From Natrinema pellirubrum DSM 15624 (GTDB taxonomy: Archaea; Halobacteriota; Halobacteria; Halobacteriales; Natrialbaceae), in the NCBI RefSeq assembly GCF_000230735.2, contig NC_019962.1, positions 2,170,001 through 2,234,000 on the forward strand: a stretch of 64,000 nucleotides of DNA. The letters run 5' to 3'. Of the stretch, positions 29,544 to 40,260 are shown piece by piece (position 1 is the first letter of the stretch; each line of letters starts with the position of its first letter). A program made the position numbers and the translations under genes. The notes below the pieces were generated by a model. It searched no databases, was not told the origin of the DNA, and was given only the letters and a program-made list of their open reading frames with translations.

Positions 29544-29627
29544 AAAGGTGCCCGATCGGCCACAACGTGGGTCGATCGAACGTGAAACCGCGAAGGTGGG
29601 CCGGGGCAGCGCCCCGGTCCCGGTCTG

Positions 29628-31100
<1,473 letters not shown>

Positions 31101-31212
31101 GCTATCTGATCTCCCCAGCTGGGGAGGGTCTGTTTGGCGGTGAATGTTGGTACACACTCACACATGGGTCCACGTTCGCTGACGCCGGTCGTCTGACCGA
31201 TCGAGCGTCACC

Positions 31213-31229
31213 GAACTACCAAGGCTAAC
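31213..31229 (-). other. 16S rRNA processing stem, 5' strand
   Basis: GAACTACCAAGGCTAAC in the 16S leader pairs perfectly over 17 bases with 29527-29543 behind 16S. The two form the pre-16S processing stem. Confidence 0.75.
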
Positions 31230-31302
31230 ATCAGATCCCATCTGTACGGCGGACCGCAGGGGTGGAATCCTCATTTCCTTCGGATGTATTCGTAGACCGT
31301 CC

Positions 31303-31317
31303 GGGGTACATAACCCC
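31303..31317 (-). promoter_or_regulatory. rRNA promoter, most proximal
   Basis: On the minus strand GGGGTTATGTACCCC contains the TTATGTACCCC element that I recall from rRNA promoters of Halobacterium. It is centred about 210 bp before the 16S 5' end and is itself a near-palindrome. Confidence 0.55.
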
Positions 31318-31405
31318 TTCGGGTTCGAACCATCCGAGATGACGGACCGAGTTGAACGGCCCGCCGACCACATCGTCTTTCGCGTTCGTATCCCAACGCC
31401 CTCGT

Positions 31406-31416
31406 ACATATAAGGG
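31406..31416 (-). promoter_or_regulatory. rRNA promoter, second
   Basis: On the minus strand CCTTATATGTACG is a TATA-type element about 310 bp before 16S and about 100 bp behind the proximal one. The bases just before it (CGATGCCCTTATAT) resemble those of the next promoters. Confidence 0.65.
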
Positions 31417-31488
31417 CATCGGATCACTGCCACGCCGGAAACCACACCCGGCGGGGACTTCCGCGTGTAATTCGGGACGAGCCTGAAG

Positions 31489-31498
31489 TATATAAGGC
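31489..31498 (-). promoter_or_regulatory. rRNA promoter, third
   Basis: On the minus strand GACGATGGCCTTATATACTT repeats the layout of the second and fifth elements, about 83 bp further upstream. Confidence 0.65.
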
Positions 31499-31588
31499 CA
31501 TCGTCCTCTGACGCCGACTGCTCGACGTCGATCACGGGAATCCGAATGCCCTCGAGAGCGAGCGGATCGTCCGCTCGACGAGGGACGG

Positions 31589-31600
31589 ATACGTATACTC
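31589..31600 (-). promoter_or_regulatory. rRNA promoter-like element, fourth (weaker)
   Basis: On the minus strand GAGTATACGTATCC lies about 100 bp upstream of the third element. It keeps the regular spacing, but its TATA core differs from the others. Confidence 0.4.
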
Positions 31601-31674
31601 CTTCCGTGCCGGAATGCGGCCGGAAGACGCGGCGGCGAGCGCCACGTTGTTCGCATTACTGTCGAAGCCGGGTG

Positions 31675-31686
31675 AACATATAAGGC
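31675..31686 (-). promoter_or_regulatory. rRNA promoter, most distal
   Basis: On the minus strand GACGACGGCCTTATATGTTC shares its upstream bases almost exactly with the third element. It is about 580 bp before 16S and about 140 bp after the stop of the upstream membrane-hydrolase gene. Confidence 0.65.
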
Positions 31687-31826
31687 CGTCGTCTCGAGGA
31701 GACGATGGGCTACGTTGGACAGTCACGCGGACGGTCGGATTCGGATGTGAACGACGGACGGTCGATCCCGCTACGGGCCGAGTCGGCGGCTGTCATCGAC
31801 GGCGGTATCGATCGTCGATGGGTCCA

Positions 31827-32438
31827 TCACTCGCGAGTCGTCCGATTCGAGCCGACCAGCGTGCGAGCGATCCGTCTGCAGCCGATCCAGAGATCACGGA
31901 GAACGGGCAGTCCGTCGGAGAGCCACACGAGAAACGCGAGCCCGGCGAGACCGAACTGGATCCAGACGTACGTCGACACGTCACCGGTGAGCAACGTCTG
32001 TACGTACCGCCCGAACAGCAGCTCGAACGCCTCGAAGAACCCCCGCCGAGCGGAGTCCCCAGGAACGACTGCGATCGGCCAGAGGACGATCTCAACGTAG
32101 ACGACCCCCTCACTGGCGTAGGAATACAGGATGTCTCCCGGGAGATGCAGGAAGTAGCCGATCGGGAACGCGAACGCGATCCGGGGGTGGCCGACACGGC
32201 GGGCGATCGTTCCCACGAGGATCGAGAGGGGGACGGCGAAGAACAGCGAGTGACCGATCGCATAGCCGGCCTCGAAGACACCGAACTCCCACGCGAGCGG
32301 TTTGTCGATCAGGTCCGGCAGGACCGATGCGAAGACGACGGCGAAGGCATCGGGTCCACCGGGGGAGGTTCGAAAGACGAGGTGACAGACCAGCGAATAC
32401 GAGAGATAACCGATTATCGCGTGTTCCCACGGCCACAT
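31827..32438 (-). CDS. Membrane metal-dependent hydrolase family protein (YdjM/DUF457-like)
   Basis: A 203-residue membrane protein with about five hydrophobic helices. It starts MWPWEHAIIGYLSYS and has VLPDLIDKPL, AIGHSLFFAVPL and FLHLPGDIL, the His/Asp motifs placed as in the YdjM/DUF457 putative metal-dependent hydrolases. The biochemical activity of this group is largely unknown. It is transcribed towards the rRNA operon and ends about 140 bp before the most distal rRNA promoter. A distant relative lies at 36893-37879. Confidence 0.75.
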   Translation of the reverse strand: MWPWEHAIIGYLSYSLVCHLVFRTSPGGPDAFAVVFASVLPDLIDKPLAWEFGVFEAGYAIGHSLFFAVPLSILVGTIARRVGHPRIAFAFPIGYFLHLPGDILYSYASEGVVYVEIVLWPIAVVPGDSARRGFFEAFELLFGRYVQTLLTGDVSTYVWIQFGLAGLAFLVWLSDGLPVLRDLWIGCRRIARTLVGSNRTTRE

Positions 32439-32663
32439 TGGCCGTACGGTAGCGTGGGCGGCGAATAGTTATACGGCCCCTGCACGTACGGAATCCCGGT
32501 GCGAGGAGAACCGGGCCGGCCGACGGCTCGCGACTCGAGCGGCAACCCCATGGGTCGAGAAAGATGAGATTACCGGGAGCGTCGTGGGGATAGGCTTAGT
32601 CGCGCGCCCGTGCGAGCGTGCGAATACCGACATAATTTAGCACCCGTGGTCGTACGGTGACAC

Positions 32664-32885
32664 ATGGATCGATCGGGATTCGTCAAACTCGCGGTCATTG
32701 CGCTGGGCCTCGTGGTCCTGAGCTTCTTCGTCCGGGGGATCAGTCGGATCGTCCTCAGCGTGGAGACGGCCGAACTGCTGCAGGCACCGATCGCGGTCGT
32801 CGGCTTCGTTCTCCTCGTCTACCTCTTCGTACGGGCGACCCTGGATTACGTCGGCCTCTGGGAGATCGAAAACCCCGACGCGTGA
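32664..32885 (+). CDS. Small two-span membrane protein
   Basis: A 73-residue protein with two membrane helices (about 7-27 and 38-60) joined by a short GISRIVLSVETAELLQ loop. A TAATTTA element (32633-32639) 28 bp before the ATG supports expression. It precedes hisD by about 140 bp, but hisD has its own TATA-like element. No family is recognised. Confidence 0.6.
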   Translation: MDRSGFVKLAVIALGLVVLSFFVRGISRIVLSVETAELLQAPIAVVGFVLLVYLFVRATLDYVGLWEIENPDA

Positions 32886-33024
32886 GACGACAACGGGTCC
32901 GTAGACCGACGGACGGCCGAAAATCGTCGTACGAGTCGTCGATGCGGTTCGCCGGAGGAGCGACGACCGGCGAGTGGCTGTCCGGAAGGAAACCGTTTTT
33001 CGCCCGCCCCACGAACCCAACGTC

Positions 33025-34314
33025 ATGACAATCGACGTGCAGGCCATCGCCGACCTCGGGCCGGACGATCGCGTGGCCTTCTTCGAGCGCGACGCCGGTA
33101 TCGAGGGAGTCAGAGAACCAGTCCGAGACATCGTCGACCGGGTCCGTACCGAGGGCGACGTCGCCGTCCGTGAGTTCACAAGCGAGTTCGACGGCGTCGA
33201 AGTCGGGAACCTCGAGATCACCGACGACTGCGAACGGGCCTACGACGAGATCGACGATGGGGTTCGATCGGCGATCGAGACGGCCGCCGCGAACGTCCGC
33301 GAGTTCCACGAGGCACAACTGCCCGAGGACTGGCGACGGGAGTTCGACACCGGGCGGGAGCTGGGGCGGCGATTCCGGCCGCTCGAGCGGGTCGGCGTCT
33401 ACGTCCCCGGCGGGTCGGCGGCCTACCCTTCGAGCGCGATCATGGGGGTCGTACCAGCAGTCGTGGCCGGCGTCGATCACGTCTCGGTCGTGACGCCGCC
33501 GGCCGACGAGCTGAATCCGGTGACGTTGGCCGCGATCCACGCCGCGGGCGCGGACGCGGTCTACAGCGTCGGCGGCGCACAGGCGGTCGCGGGACTGGCC
33601 TACGGCACCGAGTCGATCACGAGCGTCCAGAAGATCGTCGGGCCGGGCAACAAGTGGGTGACGGCGGCCAAGGCCGAAGTTCGGGGCGACGTCGAGATCG
33701 ACTTCCTCGCGGGGCCGAGCGAAGTAGTCGTGGTCGCCGACGAGACGGCCGACCCGGACCTCGTCGCCGCGGAACTGCTCGCGCAGGCCGAACACGACCC
33801 GAACGCCTCGGTCGTGGCAGTCACCGACGACGCAGCGACCGCCGAGGCCGTCGCCGCCGCCGTCGACGAGCGCGTGGGCGAGCGCGAGCGCGAAGACGTG
33901 ATTCGGGCTGCACTCGAAAACGAGGCCAGCGGCGTGTTACACGCCCGATCGATGAGCGAGGCGATCCTCTTCACCGAGGAGTACGCGCCCGAACACCTCT
34001 CGATCATCGCCGACGACGAGTCGCTCCTCGAGCGCATCGACAGCGCGGGTAGCGTCTTCCTCGGGCCGAACACGCCCGTGGCTGCCGGCGACTACGCCAG
34101 CGGGACGAACCACGTGCTGCCGACGAACGGTGGGGCACGCGTCAGCGGCGGGCTCTCGGTCGAGACGTTCCTCCGGTCGACGACGGTCCAGCGCCTTTCC
34201 GGCGAGGGGCTGGCCGACCTCGGCGAGACGATCACCACGCTTGCCGACGCCGAGGGGCTCGAGGCCCACGCCGAGAGCGTTCGGACTCGACTCGAGGACG
34301 ACGCAGGCGAATAG
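33025..34314 (+). CDS. hisD: Histidinol dehydrogenase
   Basis: A 429-residue NAD- and zinc-dependent enzyme that oxidises histidinol twice to histidine. The signatures are GVYVPGGSAAYPSS, IVGPGNKWV and the catalytic EEYAPEHL with Glu323 and His324. The zinc ligands are likely Gln254 and His257 (QAEHDP), Asp356 (AGDYASG) and a C-terminal His (EAHAESV). GTTTTTC (32994-33000) is 28 bp before the ATG at 33025, which is therefore chosen over an upstream in-frame start. Confidence 0.96.
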   Translation: MTIDVQAIADLGPDDRVAFFERDAGIEGVREPVRDIVDRVRTEGDVAVREFTSEFDGVEVGNLEITDDCERAYDEIDDGVRSAIETAAANVREFHEAQLPEDWRREFDTGRELGRRFRPLERVGVYVPGGSAAYPSSAIMGVVPAVVAGVDHVSVVTPPADELNPVTLAAIHAAGADAVYSVGGAQAVAGLAYGTESITSVQKIVGPGNKWVTAAKAEVRGDVEIDFLAGPSEVVVVADETADPDLVAAELLAQAEHDPNASVVAVTDDAATAEAVAAAVDERVGEREREDVIRAALENEASGVLHARSMSEAILFTEEYAPEHLSIIADDESLLERIDSAGSVFLGPNTPVAAGDYASGTNHVLPTNGGARVSGGLSVETFLRSTTVQRLSGEGLADLGETITTLADAEGLEAHAESVRTRLEDDAGE

Positions 34315-34390
34315 CGCCAACCGCCCCGAGTCACAGTGTGCGGAACGCTGAGCTGGTTTTACGTGGCTGGAGGTCCGAGTAGGAACCGAG

Positions 34391-34600
34391 ATGGAACCGC
34401 ATGTCGACCCGCTGGACGGGCGCGTCCTCGAGCGTAACTACGACTACGCACAGCGAAACGTGCGGCTCCTCTCGCTGTGGTACGACTGCGACGTGGCGCG
34501 GATGCTCGAGTTGCTCGCAGCACACGACATCGAACTCTCGCGCAACGACAGGCGACAGTTCGGCACGTGGTATCGCTCGCTCCGGCGGGCGAGCTGTTAG
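34391..34600 (+). CDS. Small hypothetical protein
   Basis: A 69-residue charged protein without membrane segments or Cys pairs; Arg- and Tyr-rich, likely helical (DYAQRNVRLLSLWYDCDVARMLELL). GTTTTAC lies about 34 bp upstream of the ATG, so expression is plausible. It may accompany hisD. No function is evident. Confidence 0.5.
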   Translation: MEPHVDPLDGRVLERNYDYAQRNVRLLSLWYDCDVARMLELLAAHDIELSRNDRRQFGTWYRSLRRASC

Positions 34601-34756
34601 CGTGGCTCTTGGACCTCGTTGTACGCCTGATCGGGCGGCGGTATCGTAAACCGGTTCGGTAGCGACGATCGTAACTGTCCGCGCCGATATAACCAGAATC
34701 AGCTAGTTCGTTCGGCTCGACACGGCGTCACAGTTAACATCGTCGCGCCGAAAGGG

Positions 34757-35137
34757 ATGGGTATGAGTACGGACAGTATGGATGGTGGGACCGCGGAGAC
34801 GCAGCCGGAGATCGAAGTCACGGAAGCCGCCGCCGAGCAGGCCCTCTCGCTGCTCGAGGGCGAGGGGCTGGACGTGACCGAGGCCGGACTTCGGCTGTTC
34901 GTCCAGCAGGGCGGCTGTGCGGGTCTTTCCTACGGGATGCGGTTCGACGATGAACCCGACGAAGACGATACGATCTACGAACACCACGACCTGCGCGTGT
35001 TCGTCGACCCCGCGAGCCTCAAATACATCGAGGGCAGCGTCCTCGATTACGAGGACGGGCTGCAGGCCGAGGGGTTCCACGTCGACAACCCGAACGTCGT
35101 CAGCGAATGCGGCTGTGGCGAATCGTTCCGGACGTAA
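34757..35137 (+). CDS. HesB/IscA/ErpA-type iron-sulfur carrier
   Basis: A 126-residue A-type carrier. The three conserved Cys are Cys54 (GGCAGLSYG), Cys118 and Cys120 (ECGCGESF), which hold an Fe-S cluster or iron for delivery to target proteins. The acidic N-terminus has three in-frame ATGs (34757, 34763, 34778), so the exact start is uncertain. It stands alone; no other Fe-S assembly gene is next to it. Confidence 0.93.
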   Translation: MGMSTDSMDGGTAETQPEIEVTEAAAEQALSLLEGEGLDVTEAGLRLFVQQGGCAGLSYGMRFDDEPDEDDTIYEHHDLRVFVDPASLKYIEGSVLDYEDGLQAEGFHVDNPNVVSECGCGESFRT

Positions 35138-35266
35138 GCGACTGCGGTTCATCGCGTCCCAGGTTCCACCGGATTTTCCGACGACCGACGGCCGACAGCT
35201 GCCGGTCACGTCGGAGAACGCCTCGAGGACGGAGTGACGACACGAGGCGTCGAGCGTTCTCCCGGC

Positions 35267-35467
35267 TTACTCCTCGAGTTCGAAGGCGACGGTGACTTCG
35301 GCCTGGTACTCGCGGTCGTCGGCGCTGGCGACTTCGACGCCGAGTTCGTCGACCTCGATCCACTGGACGTTCTGCAGCGTTGCCTCCGCGCGGTCGATGG
35401 CGTCGTCCGCGGCGGCGTCGAAACTCTCGGGGCTGGTACCGATCAGCGTGATCTTTTTGAAGACCAT
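35267..35467 (-). CDS. Dodecin (flavin-storage protein)
   Basis: A 66-residue protein beginning [23 protein letters not shown] and containing the flavin-stacking Trp in NVQWIEVDE. Haloarchaeal dodecins form hollow dodecamers that bind riboflavin/lumichrome and protect against light. The length and the motif order are those of the family. Confidence 0.95.
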   Translation of the reverse strand: MVFKKITLIGTSPESFDAAADDAIDRAEATLQNVQWIEVDELGVEVASADDREYQAEVTVAFELEE

Positions 35468-35551
35468 GGCCTCGTGATCTACGGCGCGTACCGACGTAAA
35501 ACACGGCGTCGGTTCGGACTGAGTGAAAGACGGGCGGCCGGATCGGCGGTT

Positions 35552-36211
35552 TCAGTCGGCCCGCGAGTCGAACCGCTCTCGAATCGCGCTGGTGACGTTC
35601 GAGAGGTACGCACCGCCCCACGTCGCGACGATGAGCGCACCGATGGAGTTGAAAACGAAATCGAGCATCGTGTCCTCGAGCCCGTACTGGGTGAGGACGG
35701 CTCTGGTACCGAGCGCCTCGGCAGCCAGCGCGATCGCGAACTCGAGGATCTCCCAGAGGACGCCGAACGCGATGACGAAAAGGAGGATAAACACCGCAAT
35801 GAACCGCTGTGGGAGGTGGACTCCCTGGGCGTGTTCGTCGAACGCGCGAACGGTGGCATACCCCACGCCGGCGACCAACGAGGCCGACAGCGCGTGGGTC
35901 AGATGATCCCACCACCAGATCTGGCTGTAGAGCGTCGCGGTCGCGCCGGGAAGCCCTACGGTACCGAAAGCATGCAGGAAGACGGCGGTCGTGATCCACA
36001 GCGTGAGCCGCGGATCCATCGGAATCTCGTAGTCGCGCTCGAGCAGTGGCGGCAGTTGCGTGACGAGCAGGGCGACACCGGTGTTGATGACGATGCCGCC
36101 GTTACCACGTTCGATGCCGATGAACAGCATACCGATCAGCCCGATCTCCATGAGGTAGGTGAGCTGGCGTTGCCGCTTCCGAGAGGGAACGATGTCAGCG
36201 AGGCTAGTCAT
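35552..36211 (-). CDS. YjdF/DUF2238-like membrane protein, second of a tandem pair
   Basis: A 219-residue membrane protein with about six helices. Conserved polar motifs lie in membrane-border positions: WWWDHLTHALSASL, LWEILEFAIAL and DTMLDFVFNSIGAL. This His/Glu/Asp pattern resembles the YjdF/DUF2238 group. The start at 36211 overlaps the stop of the upstream gene by 8 bp. Its neighbour shows the same C-terminal pattern, so the two look like old duplicates. Function unknown. Confidence 0.75.
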   Translation of the reverse strand: MTSLADIVPSRKRQRQLTYLMEIGLIGMLFIGIERGNGGIVINTGVALLVTQLPPLLERDYEIPMDPRLTLWITTAVFLHAFGTVGLPGATATLYSQIWWWDHLTHALSASLVAGVGYATVRAFDEHAQGVHLPQRFIAVFILLFVIAFGVLWEILEFAIALAAEALGTRAVLTQYGLEDTMLDFVFNSIGALIVATWGGAYLSNVTSAIRERFDSRAD

Positions 36212-36821
36212 CGTCACCTCCACCGATCGGGACGTCGTCGACGAGTCGAGTCCGGTCGGCACGTCCGAGCCGTCTGAAGTAGAGTTCGAAGACGAGACCG
36301 GCTCCGAGGCCGCTGATGGCCGAATAGACGAACTCCCACATCACGTCGTCGTGGTCGGCTGTGAACGGAACGCCCAGGACACCGGCGGCGCTCCACCGAA
36401 GGAGAGCCCAGAGGGCAGCGGCGGCCATCGTCGCGACCACGACGAAGACGACGGCGAAGCTGGGCGTCATCCGCACGGTAGTAAACGCCTGCAGTTCGAC
36501 GGTGAGGACGAGCGCGATGGCCGCGACCGAGAGGTAGGACGTGACGTGTCCCATTAGCCGGTCGGCACCGAACGCGACACCGAGGACCGGCAACGCCGCC
36601 AACAGGAGGACCTCCCAGGGGAGCATGATCAGGGGAGATCGAAAAGCGACGGGTGGGATAATCGCAAGCGCCACGAGGACCGCCGCGAACGTCATCCAGA
36701 GAACGCCGCCAGTTATCAGCGCACCGATACCGATGCTCGCGATCGCGGCGACCAGCATCCACGCGATCGCTGCGTTCGATCGCCCGTCCGCGAGCAACCC
36801 CTCAAGTGAAGCCTGCGACAC
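36204..36821 (-). CDS. YjdF/DUF2238-like membrane protein, first of a tandem pair
   Basis: A 205-residue membrane protein with about six helices starts with GTG and overlaps the following paralogue by 8 bp. The segment DDVMWEFVYSAISGLGAG matches DTMLDFVFNSIGAL of the second gene, but the DHLTHA motif is not kept, so this copy may be a structural partner. An AAAATATG element lies about 34 bp before the start. Confidence 0.7.
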   Translation of the reverse strand: MSQASLEGLLADGRSNAAIAWMLVAAIASIGIGALITGGVLWMTFAAVLVALAIIPPVAFRSPLIMLPWEVLLLAALPVLGVAFGADRLMGHVTSYLSVAAIALVLTVELQAFTTVRMTPSFAVVFVVVATMAAAALWALLRWSAAGVLGVPFTADHDDVMWEFVYSAISGLGAGLVFELYFRRLGRADRTRLVDDVPIGGGDDD

Positions 36822-36892
36822 AGTGGTCCGTAGCGTCTACTCTCACAAAAGCATATTTTGTCCCACACTGAAACGAAGGCTGCGGCCCAGCA

Positions 36893-37879
36893 CTACGGTG
36901 CGATGGCAAACAGATAGACTGACGAGTAGGCCACGAGCGCAACGGTGACGGCCGCCAGCGCAGTCACCCCGGCCTCGAGTAGCGTCTCGAGTTCGGGCAG
37001 ACCCCGAACGCTCGCGACCGTGGTGGAAGTCGGCGTCTCCCTGATGGCGCCACAGACGAGACCGACGCCGAGGATCGAGAAGACGAAGTGGTAAGACACC
37101 TCGAGCGTCGGCGGCGTCACCGCGAGCGCGGCGAGACCGTAGGCGACGCCGACGGCGGCCCGGCGGTTGACAGTGGCGACGACCGAGCGATCGGTGAGCC
37201 GACAGAGGACGGCGGCCGCGAGCCAGATCGTCGCGAGTTCGATGGCGAACGCACCGAGCAGGTGCAACGTCGGGTCGGGATGGAGGACGAGTCGCGACTC
37301 GAGGACGGCGGCGTCGAAGGGGAAAAACCAGTCGGGCGGTGAGCCGGTCGCGAGGTCGCCCCACGGATGCGACCAGAGTCCCCAGAGCGCGGCGAGACCG
37401 ACCGTCGCCGGCGACACCCTCGAGCGACGGGCGATCGTCCGGGAAACGAGCCCGCCGCTGACAGCGAACAGTCCCGTAACGAGTGCGGCGATGGGGCCCC
37501 CCCAGACGAACGCGATAGCGACGAGTGCCGCGAGGACGGCGATCCCGACCGACCGAACGAGTCGCACGCGAGGGGAGTAGCCGCGGACGGCAAGCAGGCC
37601 GAAGGCCGGTGCGGCGACCGCGCCGACGACCAGCGAGTGGGTGACCGAACGGTGGACGCCGCGGCTGGCGTCCCAGAACGCCGTCGACGCGCCGAGCGCG
37701 CCGTCGCCGGCCTGCCACTCGAGCAGGCCCACGAGCGCGTACGCGACGTCGATGTCGGGGATCGTGGCGAACGCGCCGGCGATAGCCCCAACGAGGAGCG
37801 CTCGTTGGGGGGCCCAGCCTCGCCAGTCGGCGACGAGCGCCGCGACGGCGAACGCGAGGAGCGCGTGACCGACGAACAT
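36893..37879 (-). CDS. Membrane metal-dependent hydrolase family protein (YdjM/DUF457)
   Basis: A 328-residue polytopic protein. MFVGHALLAFAVA, AFATIPDIDVAYAL, GVHRSVTHSLVVG and LWSHPWGDLATGSPPDWFFPF form the His/Asp motif set of the YdjM/DUF457 putative hydrolases; the family's substrate is unknown. Eight or more membrane helices are predicted. It lies in the same orientation as the YjdF-like pair, 71 bp before it. Confidence 0.85.
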   Translation of the reverse strand: MFVGHALLAFAVAALVADWRGWAPQRALLVGAIAGAFATIPDIDVAYALVGLLEWQAGDGALGASTAFWDASRGVHRSVTHSLVVGAVAAPAFGLLAVRGYSPRVRLVRSVGIAVLAALVAIAFVWGGPIAALVTGLFAVSGGLVSRTIARRSRVSPATVGLAALWGLWSHPWGDLATGSPPDWFFPFDAAVLESRLVLHPDPTLHLLGAFAIELATIWLAAAVLCRLTDRSVVATVNRRAAVGVAYGLAALAVTPPTLEVSYHFVFSILGVGLVCGAIRETPTSTTVASVRGLPELETLLEAGVTALAAVTVALVAYSSVYLFAIAP

Positions 37880-38088
37880 GATATGTCGCCTATGCGGTGA
37901 GTCGGCTTAAACGGCTCGCAGCCACGCTGGACGGTACCACGGGTTATGGTCGGTGGCGGAAATGTCGGGATACGGCCGCGTTCGCGAACGAAACCACGAT
38001 ACCGAGACCGGCGTCGATTCGGCCGCACGAGGACCTGTAATTCGCCGCTGCCGGTAGGTCTTTGCGAGTGGCCGGCGAGCACACGCCC

Positions 38089-39300
38089 ATGGCTCAGACA
38101 CCGTCGAACGAGGCGGATCGCGCGCCATCCGTCGGCGAACTCACACCCCCAGACCGGACCCTGATGGGGCCCGGGCCGAGCGACGTGAACCCGCGGGTCC
38201 TTCGGGCGATGAGTACGCCGCTGGTCGGCCACCTCGATCCCTCCTTCGTCGAGATCATGGACGAGGTCCAGGAGCTGTTGCGCTATACGTTCCGGACGGA
38301 CAACCAGTGGACGATTCCGGTTTCGGGGACCGGCTCCGCGGCGATGGAGGCCGCAATCGGCAACGTCGTCGAACCCGGCGACACCATGCTCGTGCCGACC
38401 AACGGCTACTTCGGTGGCCGAATGGCCTCGATGGCCCAACGTGCGGGCGGCGAGGTCGTCGAGGTATCGGCACCGTGGGGCGAGCCGCTCGAGCCCGACG
38501 ACGTCGCGGACGCGCTGGCCGAACACGACCCCGACGTCTTCGGGTTCGTCCACGCCGAGACGAGTACGGGCGTCCTCCAGCCCGACGTCCCGGAACTGAC
38601 CGCCGCGGCCCACGACCACGACGCCCTAGTCATCGCCGACACCGTCACCTCCCTTGGCGGCGTCGAGTTGCGAGTCGACGAGTGGGGCATCGACGTCGCG
38701 TACTCGGGACCCCAGAAGTGTCTCTCCTGTCCGCCGGGCGCGAGCCCGCTGACCCTCTCGGACGAGGCCATGGAGAAGGTCCTCTCGCGCGACGAGGATC
38801 CTCGCTCGTGGTATCTCGATCTCTCCCTGCTCGAGGGCTACTGGGGCGAGGAGCGCGCGTATCACCACACCGCCCCGATCACGAACGTCTACGCGATCCG
38901 GGAGGCCCTGCGGCTGGTCGCCGAGGAGGGCATCGAGGAGCGCTGGGCCCGCCACGAGCGACTGGCCGGCGCGCTGAAGGCCGGCGTCGAGGCGATGGGG
39001 CTTGAGATGAACGCCCCCGACGAGTACTGGCTGCCGAGTCTCAACGCCGTCCGCGTCCCCGAGGGCATCGACGACGGCGCGGTCTGTGACGCCTTGCTCG
39101 AACAGTACGATCTCGAGATCGCCGGCGGGCTGGGCGATCTCGCCGGCGATATTTTCCGGATCGGCTGCATGGGCCACTCCGCACGGCCCGAGAACGTGAT
39201 CTACGTCGTGACGGCGCTTGGCGACGTCCTCGAGTCGATGGGCGCAGACGTCGATCCGGGCGCAGGCGTCACTGCGACACGTAACGCGCTCGAAAAATAG
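38089..39300 (+). CDS. Alanine-glyoxylate / serine-pyruvate-type aminotransferase (class V)
   Basis: A 403-residue PLP enzyme. [14 protein letters not shown] at the start, [14 protein letters not shown] for cofactor phosphate binding, DTVTSLGG with the PLP-contacting Asp, and [12 protein letters not shown] with the Schiff-base Lys are the class V signatures. The family moves amino groups between alanine, serine or aspartate and glyoxylate or pyruvate. The start at 38089 ([10 protein letters not shown]) is chosen over an in-frame start 27 bp upstream. Confidence 0.92.
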   Translation: MAQTPSNEADRAPSVGELTPPDRTLMGPGPSDVNPRVLRAMSTPLVGHLDPSFVEIMDEVQELLRYTFRTDNQWTIPVSGTGSAAMEAAIGNVVEPGDTMLVPTNGYFGGRMASMAQRAGGEVVEVSAPWGEPLEPDDVADALAEHDPDVFGFVHAETSTGVLQPDVPELTAAAHDHDALVIADTVTSLGGVELRVDEWGIDVAYSGPQKCLSCPPGASPLTLSDEAMEKVLSRDEDPRSWYLDLSLLEGYWGEERAYHHTAPITNVYAIREALRLVAEEGIEERWARHERLAGALKAGVEAMGLEMNAPDEYWLPSLNAVRVPEGIDDGAVCDALLEQYDLEIAGGLGDLAGDIFRIGCMGHSARPENVIYVVTALGDVLESMGADVDPGAGVTATRNALEK

Positions 39301-39325
39301 GCCGCAGCCGCGGTCGTCGGCTGTT

Positions 39326-39649
39326 CTACGCTGTTACTCGCGGTCCTGGTGGCGCTCGTTCGACCTGATAGTCCTCTCCGTCGACGACGATGATGGCCCA
39401 CTCGTAGTTCGGGTTCGTCCGCTCGAGTCGTGCCTCGAGGTCGTCGGCGTCGTCCGGTTCAGCGACGAAACAGTGGAACTGTCCCGACGCCGACGTCGGA
39501 AGTTCGTCCGCCTCGAGGACGGCGTTGACGTGAACGACCTTCCATGCTCGTTCGGCACGGAACTCGGGGCCGTTGCCTTCGACGGTGTAACCCAGCTCTG
39601 CGAAGATCGACCTGGCCTGCTCGACGAGACGCATGTTAACAGGACCCAT
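39326..39649 (-). CDS. Haloarchaeal conserved hypothetical protein (DUF7116-like)
   Basis: A 107-residue acidic protein with MRLVEQARSIFAELGYTV, EFRAERAWKVVHV and NPNYEWAIIVVDGEDYQV. It agrees with what I remember of a haloarchaeal family called DUF7116, an unverified assignment. A CATTTATGG element (39676-39683) is about 28 bp upstream of the ATG at 39649, which decides the start. Function unknown. Confidence 0.7.
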   Translation of the reverse strand: MGPVNMRLVEQARSIFAELGYTVEGNGPEFRAERAWKVVHVNAVLEADELPTSASGQFHCFVAEPDDADDLEARLERTNPNYEWAIIVVDGEDYQVERAPPGPRVTA

Positions 39650-39863
39650 TCAATACCACCTATGTCGGCATCCACCATAAATGTTAGTACGTGACAAGAA
39701 CGAGGGGTTACTTCCGAACGAACGGGAACTATCCCGCTCTTTCGGTTCGTTCGTACCGAAAGCGGCCGGCCGTTCGCCGAGTAATCGTCTATTGGCCCCT
39801 GCAGCGATTTCGCGATCTCGAGGAGAACCCCGTCCGAATCCGGCCTCGAGGGATCACACGATC

Positions 39864-40103
39864 CTATTCGTGGGCAGCGTCCCACTCGGTCGGCTTGCGG
39901 AAGTTCCCACACTGATTGCACTTGATACGGCCCATCGCGTCCATCGCGTTGTCGAAGCTCTCGCAGTTCGTACAGAACCAGCCGTACCGGCGTTCGAAGT
40001 CGGACGACTCGTATGCGGCGAGAAACGGGCCCTTCGACCCCTTGTCGCCGTCCGTCTCGGACACGAAGACGGTGTTGCCGTCGTCGGTCGACCAGGATTG
40101 CAT
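39864..40103 (-). CDS. DUF5816-like zinc-binding protein
   Basis: A 79-residue protein. CTNCESFDNAMDAMGRIKCNQCGN gives a Cys-2x-Cys...Cys-2x-Cys knuckle for one zinc, followed by a short KPTEWDAAHE tail. The N-terminal half (SWSTDDGNTVFVSETDGDKG) is a small beta-rich region. It resembles the haloarchaeal DUF5816 family. Its role is unknown. Confidence 0.7.
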   Translation of the reverse strand: MQSWSTDDGNTVFVSETDGDKGSKGPFLAAYESSDFERRYGWFCTNCESFDNAMDAMGRIKCNQCGNFRKPTEWDAAHE

Positions 40104-40260
40104 GGTCGGACATAGCCGCGCTCACCCTAAATGACTGTCTCTCCGCCCGACCGGCTCGCGGGGATCGAACGGGGACGACCCCCAGCCCCATGGGACTGGT
40201 TCGCAGTGTAGACTGTCCGTACTGAAAGGTTTACCCGCCCGGGTGTCCTTCGGTTGTCTA

